64,000 bases of DNA from Phascolomyces articulosus (Eukaryota > Mucoromycota > Mucoromycetes > Mucorales > Lichtheimiaceae): positions 56,482 through 120,481 of the forward strand of contig JAIXMP010000067.1 of the NCBI GenBank assembly GCA_025677815.1, in the 5' to 3' direction. Shown piece after piece: positions 49,322-62,175 of this stretch. The position numbers and the translations under genes were made by a program. The stretch's first letter is position 1. Each line of letters starts with the position of its first letter. The notes beneath the pieces are model-generated. The model saw only the letters and a list, made by a program, of their open reading frames with translations. It was not told where the DNA came from and did no database searches.

Positions 49322-52300
49322 TCATCCTGTTCTGCCAATGCATGAATTACTTCGACATGTTTTACAATGTCTGACACGTGTTGGTGCATGTAAACCATTA
49401 GAGGCATTGGTACTTGAATAAGGAGCAGTGTATGTTAAAGGAAGTGGCGGATAAAGCAATTGATGTGGTAGAAGTGGGCTATAAAGTATTGTTGAGGGCA
49501 TTGGCTGTTGGATAGTATTTGCTGTATGACTACTTATTGTTTCGTTTGAAGGCGGTGCGACAATGGAGTCAATGTGCTCAGTATTATCAGTTTCTTTTTC
49601 AATTTGCGATGATGGTGTTGATGATGATGTAGCATTTTCCTGATCAATAATAGCTTCAATTCGAGGTATTTTAAGAGCTGCAGGAGTTTGGGCTTCTGGA
49701 ATATTACGCTTTCTTGTTGAAGAGTGTAAACTCTGCTGCAAAATTTCTAACTGTTCTTTATAGCTATTCTTTGTAATACATATATTCTGATACTCACACC
49801 ATTTGCTGTGGTAACTGTGTAAATGCTCCGGTGCTTTATAAAAAATGGTCTTTCCGTCAACAAAAGCTGACCATAATTTTGCGAACCTGTCAAAATCAGG
49901 TTGTTGATTACGTTGGGTTTGTTGAAGAAAATGTTGTCGAATTAATGAATCATATTTGTTGCGCTCAACTTGTGTTTGTACAGGAATTATAGCATGGGCA
50001 GCCCTTGGCATTGAGCCATAAATTTATATTGTGCTCCAGGTATATGTGCTGTTGAACCATGTAATATGACCAATGTAGCTAAATCAAAGGAAGACGTACG
50101 GCATCTTGTGGATGCTATTGAGCTATTTGCCGAAGGAATGTTATATAGATCCATAAGTGGTTTGGGTAGAGTGGAAATACCAAAACTTTCGTCAGAAGAA
50201 GCAAGGTGAATAGCATATTTATGTACTCCAGGTTCATCATAAACAGCTGGTAATCCAAGTTGCAGGCGTAAATCATTTATATATTGAGTGAGCCATGGCT
50301 CATAATGTCCTTTGTGAATTTTTCCATATCTATTCATTGTTCCGACCTAAAACATCGTAATAGTAAATTAGTTTTATAGTCATTTTTAGTCATTATTATA
50401 TTCATAAAATAACATACATCAATGTTATGGCACAAACGATAATCTGCAAGGACGCCATCAGCTAATGCCGGACTAGCACCAAAAGACCCAAACTTCCGAA
50501 TTACATTCTGATAGATGCCTCCCTCAAGTGAATTGGTTCCTCGACAACAGCGATACAATGAGAGCCCATCTCGATCTTGTCCCATTTTAAAATAGAATGA
50601 ATAACCAGGAGGATCTGAAACGTGGCCTTCATGAATCGATGATAGCACATTTTTAGACTTCTTCCATGCTTCATTATCAAATAATGGACGTCCTGTTCTT
50701 GCACATTTCAAAGGACCATATGTTTCAAATAAATTTTTTATAATAGGATACAAGACTTCTGGTGGTGGAACAGCTCCTATAGGACATATATTGTTTAATA
50801 TCATTATCAACATTTTTATATTACCAAGATATACTTTAGTTGCAACAACTTCTACTTACATTTCACACGACGAAAGATCCACCTTGGATTTTTTAGTAGT
50901 TTTTCATCCCATGTTGTTTTGTACCGTGTTAAAACTGCTTCAACCTTTTTCTTATCATCTTCATCTGCAACAAAAAGTGCATCACGTAGCTTTCATGAAA
51001 AATCGTTTGCAAGCCCATGTCTACATGGTACTTTAATCTGATCCATGAGATGAAAAACATCTTTTAGTACTCTTGAGCGGATGAATTCACTAGGTGAATG
51101 TTCAGGGAGGGAGGAGAATTGTTGATTTCCATATTCTCTGCTTTCCGTTTGTATTTGTGATGAGTTTGGATCTTAATGAGGCGTTGGTTCGTTATCTTGA
51201 AGGATGGACGTGATATTTTCATTGCTACTGTAATCATCATCTTCATCATTCACTTGTTCATTTCCATACATTTCTAGGTATTTTTTTTTGTTTAATTAAC
51301 CATTTTATCATAATAAACATAGAAATATATTAAATAGCTATACAGAACATACCTATTGTAGATATATCAACATTATTCGATTGTTCACTGTTATCAGTTT
51401 CTTCAACAGTATTTTGAGAATTATTTTGGATATTAACAGAATGTGATGTGCGTAAATCGGATAATCTGGCAACTATTTCAAATGGGACTTGACCGTATTC
51501 AGAAAGAGGTTTTCCATCTCTATCCACTGCGTTCGGAACTAAGACCTGTTTTATGTTGATTATAACCTGTGTCTTGGTTAACTTTTTATTATCAAATTTA
51601 TCTCGTTGGCAGCTTATTTCTCCATAAGCAGCGGCAGAACCATAGACCAAGGATGATAAGATATGGACGTCCCTATTTCATTTGATAAATATCAGAATGA
51701 AAGTACTGCAAAGAATACAAAATTGAAATGAATTTCCATAACATGCTGCTAATGTATACCTTCATTTACTGGTTTAGTTACTCGTTTTCCTATCACTTCA
51801 TTCTGTTTCAATTTATGATAAATTTGTAAGCCGGCCCAGGCATCCAAAGCAGCGTATTCCATTTGTGTATCAGATAAATCACTAGCATCCCAATCACTGA
51901 GGCGAACATTATTATCCTTCGGTAAAAACCGTTCTAAAACTCGAGCGCAAATTTCAGACAAGCTTATTCTTTGTCTTTCAATAGCTCCACGTTCCTTGCA
52001 ATATAAGGCAACATCATATCCGCCAACACAAGTACCAGGATCAAGACCAAAGTTTCGTTCAATTTTTTTTAAATCACCTTGTATAGCACGTCCAAACTTG
52101 ATAATGTTTGAATTAGATAATACCTCTATCAATGGTTCAGGAAGGACATCCAAATGATGAACACAGTATATATCAACCGTATTGTTATAAGCAATTTGTA
52201 TTGTGGCAAGCTTTCCTGGTTCACGAGTTACAGGATCAGTAGGCCATTCACAATCAAAGCCGACTACTATTTGCTATGGTTGAGTAGGCTCTGAAGTACT

Positions 52301-54115
52301 AGCGATAGGTGTTTTGATAAGATCAAGCAACTCTTGTGCGGCAGATGCTATACGATCAGTTTCATTTATGCAACGAATTTCTACACTGTCTCCAGGAATT
52401 GTTAACTTTGGATAATTGCTATAATCAACGGATTTACCGGGTTCAGTATCTGTTACAGGTTGGAGGGCTTCCTTCAATGAAGGAAAAACATTTTCCAGAA
52501 AACCCTTGTCGCCTCTTACGTTATCCGTAAAAAAAATTTCGGGATGACCATGACCGTAGAAATCGAGCGAGCGTCGTACAGCATTAAAAGCATATTTTAA
52601 ATGAGAAAGGGATTTTGTTGGAACAAGGTATTGTAAACGTACTTCTTCATACTCGTTGAGAATTGTGTATAAAGCAGTAAAAATTGGTGAGCCATCAACT
52701 TTTCAATCAGTTTGATGATTTTGAACGAATGATCTCCCTTGAGATACTTTGCATCAAGGACCATCATTTGTTTGTCGAGTAAAGGCCTGATTTCTTCCAT
52801 GTAGTTGGTGTAAAACGATCGAAAGTACTGGGGTGAAGGTATAAATCCTCCATATCCATTTTTATCGTCGAAATCAGAGAAAGAAGGTAATATATTGCTG
52901 CTGTTATTCAAAGTGAAATAATTATCAATTAATGGGTTTTCGTTTCGATATACAGCTGCAGTAAGGTATTGGAATTCAAGTCTGGCGTGTTTAAGCTTGT
53001 GTAGTTCGCGCAATATTTTCTGGAGTCGCTTTGGTCCGACAGAATTTTGCATGCAAGGTCGTAAAAGATCACCAACTGTTTTTGACACGCCACTTCTGTG
53101 TGTTAAGTATCCAGGATATTGACATTGAAGGAATTTTGGGAGTTGACGAATAATATTTTCATTATTGGCAACCGATGTAAACGTGCAATTACTTTTGTTT
53201 TTACATTTATAACGTGATGAAAGAATATAAAAGCAACTTGAATAATGAAAAGAGTTAGTAATGTTAACTATATATACAGTAACACATGTCTCACATTATT
53301 TTATTAAACTTTCAGATTACTTACTCAGTAAGATACACTACGCGACGTGCTTTTTCTACATACCCTGTTGATTTGAGTTCGGATTTACATTTAGGGCATT
53401 TCAATACTTTTTTTCCAAGTTTTTCCAGTAATAAATGAGGAAGCCAAAGAAAAATACGTGGATAATAAAGACTATCCGGGTTCAGATCATGTATTAATGC
53501 AAAAAATGGTTCTTTTGGCTGCACCCAAAAGGTTCCTCTTTTGTATTCGTCTGGATATTTCTCAAGGACAATGCGCTGATGGATATCATCAAGGTATTTT
53601 TGAATTACACCAACTTGTACCTCGGGTTCATCACCATTATTATTGGAGGTGTCGTTGTTCGAATCGTTATCGTCTCTCGTGGTTTCATCGACAGTAGCAT
53701 TAGTATCATAGTCATCCACTGCTTCGCGTGTCCTTGTAATAATGATATCTTCAGTTCCTTCTTGTCTATCAATATCTTCATCTTCATCATCAATATCAAT
53801 TTCATCAAGCACCTCTTCTCCTTCGATTTCTTCTTCTTGTGCTGGCATCATGGTGTCAAAGATTATTTCCCCAAGGGGTACTTGATCATCCAACGGCAAT
53901 GCTGTTGTTTCTTGTTGTATATGTGCTATCGAGGTGTCATGTTTCTCGCTGGCAGATGAGTTTGATGAAGATGGAACATTGTTACTATTGACCGTGTTAA
54001 ACGATAATTTTTTTTGTTTTTGATCAACTTTTTTAGGTCTCCCAGCATTGTGTCCTTGGGCGTTCTTTTGGCCAGAAGGTCGACCTCTTTTTTTAAAGTT
54101 GAGATTCCCTTCCAT
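49322..54115 (-). pseudogene. decayed DDE transposase with embedded RNase D/WRN-like 3'-5' exonuclease
   Basis: N-terminus (54115-53325): AT-hook-like KKRGRPSG and AGRPKK, a long acidic region, then FWVQPKEPFFALIHDLNPDS and CPKC. It splices in phase to 53236 onward (CFYILSSRYKCKNKSNC), giving a possible zinc site. Next come MVLDAKYLKGDHSFKI (about 52.73 kb) and, after a one-base frameshift near 52.70 kb, SPIFTALYTILNEYEE and EIFFTDN (about 52.52 kb). An in-frame TAG (52274-52276) precedes a complete DEDDy exonuclease: VVGFDCEW, GRAIQGDLKKI, MEYAALDAWAGLQIY. Later pieces are VLKDVFHLMDQIKV and LRDALFVADEDDKKKVEAVL (TAA at 51173, TGA at 50993), then RGTNSLEGGIYQNVIRKFGS (about 50.52 kb) and GHYEPWLTQY. 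A frameshift near 50.0 kb precedes a Cys-containing tail (CKTCRSNSC). The triad assignment (Asp, Asp, Glu of SLEGG) is inferred. Confidence 0.7.
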
Positions 54116-54428
54116 CGAGAAAAATAATTCAAGAGTATTCTGTACGTTTGAATGTAGTCGAATGTAGGTGAATTGAGTTGAATGGGACCGAGTAAAATAG
54201 TGGTGGGAAAGAAAAGATGAAACACTTGATCTTATTTCTCACAATAGACAAGAAGAAATACATTTTATAATGCATTATGCAGGCACACACAACCTTTCGC
54301 TCTCTGAAAAATGTATTACACATATATAGACTCCAGGCATAGAAACAGATTTTATTAAATCGAGATTTTATTGGCCAAAACCATTAAATTTATTAACTTT
54401 TTCTCTGATTGGCTCAAGTAGGCACATC

Positions 54429-56992
54429 CATGTTATCCCCACCGTTTCTTGCAAGGCCGGAATTTCGCCGATTTGGTTGCATGGAGCGGGGTTTTGAAAT
54501 AAACGGGGTTTTACTACACTTGCGTGATTACTAGTAAAGAATATGCAAAAAAAGCAATTGCCCATTGCAATCGTTCATTGTACCATATCTATTGAATGAG
54601 AGCAGCAGAAAACACACTAAATACAAAACGTAATTGATATAATAGTATTACGATATACAAAATATAATTTGTCTCATCAAATCTTGGTTGTAGTAAGAGT
54701 ATAAAAAGTAGCCCAAGATTTTGATATTTACAAAAAATAAAGCAATTTTTTTTTATCTATTTATCTTTTTTTAAAAAAATATAAAATATACTAGATGGTA
54801 AAAGCACATAACAAGTTTACTTTGGACCAAGAGGACACACTTTGGGAGGAATATGTTTCTAAACGCACCACAAAGATAAGCGAAATGATGACTTTTTTTA
54901 ACAAAACGTTTCCAGGTGTGCCATGTCCATCATATTCCACATTTTCGCGTTTTTTATCGAGAAAAAGATCAAATCCTCTTTCAATGGAAAATTCGACCTC
55001 GCAAATAGGAAGGCGTCATAGAAATGGACATTGTGCAGTAAGTTTCTTGCTATTTATATACTCATTATTTTTTTATATTAAATCTTCTATAATATCAATA
55101 AATGAATACCTAATAGCTATACTATGTGACTTTGTGTGGTAGGATATCGAAGAGGCGATCTACTTGTGGATTCTCGAATGTGAGAATAGAAATATACCTT
55201 TAAACTGGAAAGCCATCACTACTGCCGGTTCCAAATTTGCTACCAAACTGGGTTATCCAGAAGGGACTTTCAAGGGATCTAATGGTTGGAAGGATCGCTT
55301 CTGCAAGCGATTTGATATTGGCCAAGTCAATATACATGGTGAGGCTGGGTCTGCTGACACTACTCGAATGATGAATGAAGGTCCTGCTTTAATTAACAAA
55401 ATCAAACGTTATAACCCACGCGATGTTTACAATATGGATGAAACTGCATTGTTATATTATAACCCTCCTTTGTCTACAATTGGTACAAGGAGAATTCAAG
55501 GAATGAAGCAGGACAAGTCTCGAATGACAGTAGCACTCACTGTTAATGCAGATGGATCAGACTTTCGTGAAATTTTGGTGATTGGAAAAACTGCAAAGCC
55601 AGTATGTTTTGGAAAAAACAAAACAGGTGTGCTATCACAGCAATATATAAAAGTGCTTATTTTCTTAGTGGTTTTTTTTTTTTTACCAAAAATTATAACA
55701 ATTAATTTTTTTGTATCATTATAATCTATTTAAATAGCTATATCCCATGGTTTTTCTCACTATTATTCCAATAAAACGGCATGGATGACCAGTAGCATAT
55801 TTAAGACTTACCTTCGTCGTTTTGACGGCTCAATGGGCCATGCTAACAGAAAGATATTGCTTCTTTTGGATAACTTTTCTGGTCATCGTTGTGATTACGT
55901 GCCTGAAAACATTGAGATAATGTATCTTCCACCAAACACTACTTCTAAAATGCAGCCTTTAGATGCTGGTGTTATTCGATCATTTAAGTCCCATTTTAAG
56001 TATGTGATTTATTTTTTGTTTACGTAACAATACTTTTTATCATTCTAAACATAAATTATATACTATTAATATACATTTTTATATATATTATTTTAGCAAT
56101 TTCAAGTACCAAAGAGTTTATGAAGAAATACTTTCTCATGATGGACGTGAGCTCATAAGTAACGGTGGTGAAGTTTTCAAGATTTCGATCCTTACTGCAA
56201 TGAAATGGGCGAGACTAGCTTGGACCCATCATGTGACTGTTGATACCATCAAACACTGTTTTATCAAAGCTTTACCTGGTGCATTTAACTTTGAAGAACC
56301 TGACGTTGAGGAATAGAAATAGCTCAAGATACTGTGGAAGATAGTCTTCGTACCAATATAGGTGTTATTTATGGTGTCGACTTTAATGACCGCGAGTTTG
56401 ATGAACTTATTGCTCCTACCTTTGAACATGTTGCTCAACCACCCCCTATGACTGACGACGAGATTGTTGCCTTAGTTAAGCAGTCTGAAATAAGTCAAGA
56501 AGCAAACAAAAATGATGAAGTTATTGAACGAGTACAGGAAATGCCAATAAAAGAAAGAATAGTTATGTTAAACTCTGTTCTTACGATCCTTGACGAGGAG
56601 GAATACCATAATGTAAAAAAGCAACTCCGTGCCCTTCGTGATAATTTGACAAGACGTACCCATAGTCTCCAGTCAATTTTAAATGACTACTTTCTCTAAT
56701 AATATTTTTGAAATAAACCTTATACACGTATTATAATCATGAGATATTATGAGTTATCTACTAAAGATAGCTTTATTATTATATGTCTAATGGGAAATAA
56801 AGTATAAAATATGTGCCAATAGTTAGTAAATATTAAAGGTGTTTTTCGCCCTGGATAACAGTGCAAGTGGTCATCTATGGTTTCAAGTTGCAAGTTGCAA
56901 AATCTACTATGTTTTTTTAACAATTCCCAGGAATTTGTTGCTAAAAGCGAGGTATTGCAAGAAACGGGGTTGCAAGAAACGGGGTCTGACTG
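54429..56992 (+). mobile_element. pogo/Tigger-like (Tc1/mariner superfamily) transposon
   Basis: A DDE_1 transposase gene is flanked by an inverted motif: CCGTTTCTTGCAA at 54442-54454 and TTGCAAGAAACGG twice at the right end (56955-56967 and 56970-56982). The right end reads GGGGTCTGACTG followed by TA, so in reverse the terminus is CAGTCAGACCCC next to a TA dinucleotide, as in pogo elements. The left terminus is diverged and its exact first base is uncertain. Size is about 2.56 kb. Confidence 0.75.
54795..56699 (+). pseudogene. pogo-like transposase (HTH + DDE_1), one late frameshift
   Basis: Exons 54795-55037, 55143-55626, 55738-55999 and 56097 onward join in phase. Domains in order: N-terminal HTH (FTLDQEDTLWEEYVSKRTTK), CENP-B-type HTH (GWKDRFCKRFDIGQVNIHGE), and a catalytic domain with VYNMDETALLYYN (Asp 1), KILLLLDNFSGHRCD (Asp 2) and YLPPNTTSKMQPLDAGVIRS (Asp 3). 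That is the DDD triad of pogo/Tigger enzymes. The frame ends at TAG 56314-56316 after EEPDVEE. One missing base there would reconnect the reading to AQDTVEDSLRTNIG and a further ~120 residues ending NDYFL at 56697. The catalytic core is complete, so the copy is young; whether the truncated form works is unknown. Confidence 0.8.
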
Positions 56993-56999
56993 TAAAGCA

Positions 57000-58454
57000 T
57001 TATCAGGCTTGATAAGCTATTATAAAGTCACACTTATTATAATATTAGAAGACAATACAGGACTAATATATAAATCATATTATGAAATCATTAGTCTTGA
57101 TAAATCTGCTCTAATGATTGACAAGCTGGGTCAAGCAAAAGCAAGATGGATAATGTGGTATTAAACTAATCCAAGCTGAATCAAGCAAAATCAAGCTCGG
57201 TAATGTGGTATTATTATTAGGCTAAACCAAGCTGGATCGATCAAAATCAGGTTGGATCAAGCTTTAAAATTAGCTATACTCCATTATACTGCAAAATCAA
57301 GTCAAATAAAACATGGTGATGTACTATCATGCATGTCCAAGTATGACCAGTTATGATAATGTTAATTGACCTATTATAAGTCCTGATCAATTGATTATGC
57401 ATCTTTTCAAGCAAGTTCGCCTTTGCACAAGGTTGATCAAGCTCAGTGAAAAACCTTTAACCTTTTTAAACATTATCATGCTTTATAATGCATATGCGAT
57501 AACAAGACGCTACGTATCCATAAAAATATAGCGATTAATCTATACGTGAAGGTTGGATGGTGTGAACTGATTGATGTGGCTATGCACGTATATTTATTAA
57601 ATAAAATAAAAGGCAAAATATATTATTTGGCATTATATAATTTTCTTTTTTACTTACTTAATTAATCCATTTTCATTGATCTTTCCCAGCTTTCATAACA
57701 ATATTAGTTATAATTATATAAAACTATATTTGAACTTTTTTTATTTCATTAATTAAATAAATACTTGTATACCACATTCATCTTTCAATTCACAACCGGT
57801 AGCCTCTGTTCTTCTTATTCCTGACGCATATAAAGAACCCTTTCAATCGTAATTTCGTACGGTGAATCAATTTTCCGATTCATTTTTAACCAGTTGGGGT
57901 AAAAAATCACCGAATTCTTTTTAATCTGTCAAGAAAGACAACATTTATGCAAATTCCTATTTATATATTTAATCATCGTGAAGAAAATGCAATAATGAAA
58001 AGTACTCCGACGTGAGATATTCTATGATTGTGCTGACCAAGGTTTTTTTTGAAGTTCTTTGATTAATAATACAAGTAGCTTATTTCCATACCATACCATA
58101 CCTCATATTGTTCTTATCCCTATTTTTCTTATGTGAACTTAAAAAAAAGAGTAGTTCTCAAAGGAATGTCTTGAAATTATATTGTTGTTCCCCGGAAATT
58201 ACTAATAAAAATGCGTTGTTTCACCAAAAGAACAATTAAAAGGAATAGTAGTAGTTGACGATAAAAGAAGTATATAGAATAATAGAATAGAATAGGGTAA
58301 TTGCTAACTCACACAGTAATAGGAACTCAGGTACAAGGGTCTGAATATGTTCGGACTTTTGGTACCATAAAGTGTATTTAAACTCTGACAGCTTTTACTT
58401 TTTTCTCGACTTTTTTTTATTCGATTCATCTCACGCTACAATTTAATATTCATC
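57000..58454. other. 1.45-kb intergenic region beyond the transposon island
   Basis: The first 450 bp hold CAAGC-rich imperfect repeats. The rest is AT-rich and contains the upstream region of the first reductase gene. No gene is seen. Confidence 0.55.
57122..57262 (+). repeat. imperfect ~50-bp tandem repeat, CAAGCTGG...TAATGTGGTATTA
   Basis: Unit 1 at 57122-57163 and unit 2 at 57172-57213 match over 42 bp with about six differences. A partial third unit lies at 57228-57262. CAAGC or TCAAGC words recur to about 57450. Confidence 0.65.
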
Positions 58455-59862
<1,408 letters not shown>

Positions 59863-60936
59863 AATACTCTATTGTGCATTTTTTAATTTCTAATATAAAA
59901 TAATAAATTATCTGCCATATTACACCAAAAACAAAATATAACATGGGTAGTCAGTAATTGTAGCCATCAAATGAACACTCTTCTACAAAAAATAAAGCCC
60001 TGTTTAGAATATTTAGACACAAGTCTTTGGTAGACAGAAAGCTCCTTCCCTTTCATTCAATATTCTGTATTTCCCTCAAGTAATCATCTTTAGGTTTAAA
60101 ACATTTGGTTCTTAATTTTTTAGCAGCTAATTTACGAGACTCATCAAATGGATAAAATAGTTGATGGCCGGATCGATTAGTATACTACAGTCCTTCATAC
60201 CATTCGATTCGTCTATTAGTAATATGTCAAAGGCTTGTTAGCGAATTGTTTCTAGGATTAGTATCCTGGATTGGCAGATACTGATGATATGATCCCAACT
60301 ACTAGAGGGTATGGGGGGCTCATCGACCTATGACCTGTAGTATAACAGAAGTCAACTGTGTGTGTATAGCGCTACAATTTTTTGTATGACATTATTGGCA
60401 TGTTGGAACAAGTACCTATCTAAGTTTTGATTTGCTACATGTCAAAATGCCAGTTCACCGTATTTTCTGTTGAGAATGGTTTGTTGTAATTCTCTTCCTT
60501 CCATACTTGAGAAGTTCATGTGTTTCTTCTTCTTGCCATTATATCTTAAGTACTATCAAAGTATGCAAAATCTATCATCAAACACTGATATTTTTTTCTC
60601 CTGATCATTCTATGTATATAATAATAACAAAAAACACACACTCCATACTGTCAAGTCATATCTGGTTGAATCACTGTTAAATGCATAATCTCTTTGTTCC
60701 TTCGTAGCCCACGCATGTTATAATTTCTTTATAACAATTGTTCTTTTTTGGGGTAGAAAATTCCAGAAAATTAACATAAAAAAATAGATATACTATTTTT
60801 AGTTTAATTTGTATTTATGGAAGTAGTAGAGGAGTCAAAGGTAATTGGCATCACCAAATAGTTGAATAAAAAAAATATACTCAAGCTCTATATACAAATC
60901 AAACTACGTTTATAAAAAGTAATTCATTGACGACTC
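59863..60936. other. 1.07-kb gap between convergent paralogues
   Basis: Contains the 3' ends of the two reductase genes (AATAAA-like motif near 59900). No frame with coding character is seen on either strand. Confidence 0.6.
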
Positions 60937-62175
60937 TTACAAGTCAGCAACTTTAACAATTTGCTTGCCAAAATTCTTGCCTTCCATGACATCCAACAAT
61001 GCTTGTGGCATCGTTTCAATCCCTTCTGAAATGGATTCAGCATATTTGATAGACCCATCATTGAGCCACTTTGCAACATTTTCCAAAAATTCCTCTTCAA
61101 GCTCTTCAGTGTATTGAGTAAAATGGAAACCTTGAATCGTGATAGCTTTAGACATGACTTTATGGAAGTTTTTGATAGGATAGCCACCTTTCAGATCATC
61201 GTATTGAGAGATAGCACCGCATATTGGAAATCTATAGATAAAGAAAAGTATAAAAATATTATAATATTGCTTTAATATAATGGTTGTAAAAAAATTGTAT
61301 AGTCACGTTTTATTTTTTTGGTTACTTACCTTGCATAATGACTTGCATGATCAATGGCTTTTTCAAGCATAACTCCTCCGACATTGTCAAAATAAATATC
61401 AATACCGTTAGGACATAATTCTGTTAATTTAGCATCAATATCATCTGTTTTGTAATTAAACGCGCCATCAAATCCAATTTCTTTGAGATAATTGATTTTG
61501 GCATCAGAACCTGCTGATCCAACGACATGAAGACCAAGATTCTTTGCCATCTGACCAACAAGTTGTCCCACAGCACCAGAGGCGGCAGAAATGAAGATAG
61601 TTTCTCCAGCAACAGGTTTTCCAACCTTGAGTAGACTTTATGTAAATATAAAATGTTTATATATCTTTTCAATTATTTCCTGTTGTAATCATCAACAATG
61701 TTACGTTACTATAGAAATAGTAGATAAATATGACTTACCCCCCGTATGCAGTCATACCAGCCATTCCGAGGGCACCACAGTAGTTTGATAATGGTAAACC
61801 AGTTTGTTTAGGTTGATTACGAACTTTATAGGAAGCCTTAGCATATTCCGCCGAAACGAGAGAATACTTTTCAAAACGACCCCTGGCGATTTTACCATAG
61901 ACCAGATCATCCTTTTGGAAATCTGGGTTATTCGATCGAAGAACAACACTCATACTATTGCCTCCCATGACATTTCCAGGTTTCAAAACACCATTTTCCA
62001 AAAAGATGCGCATATAAGGATCAACAGATAACACGAGATTCTTTAATATAAACTCGCCCTCCTTCAAAGGTGCATGAAGATCGATTGTCGATTGTTCTAC
62101 AACAAGATCTTGTCCAGGAACGTAGACTCCCTTTGGGACTTGCTTAAATATAACTTGTTTGTTGTTGGTTACCAT
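60937..62175 (-). CDS. medium-chain NADP(H) oxidoreductase (alkenal/one reductase type), copy 2
   Basis: Three exons, in transcript order: 62175-61739, 61635-61330, 61231-60937, giving 345 aa. Same architecture as copy 1: [61 protein letters not shown] and the ending GKNFGKQIVKVADL. The two introns fall at the same codons and phases as introns 2 and 3 of copy 1; copy 1's first intron is absent here. The C-terminal third has FPICGAISQYDDLKGGYPIK, which differs from copy 1 and may alter substrate choice. Likely a cytosolic NADPH-dependent reductase of enones or alkenals. The start MVTNNKQVIF is the only ATG that fits. Confidence 0.92.

Noticed and set aside
49070..54360. Terminal inverted repeats for the DDE-exonuclease element
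   Set aside because: Only a weak match (TGCCTG-like words near 49060 and 54340) was seen; not enough to draw element borders.
54368..54565. 65-codon frame on the - strand between the two transposons
   Set aside because: It overlaps the left terminal region of the pogo element and has no domain; treated as a chance frame.
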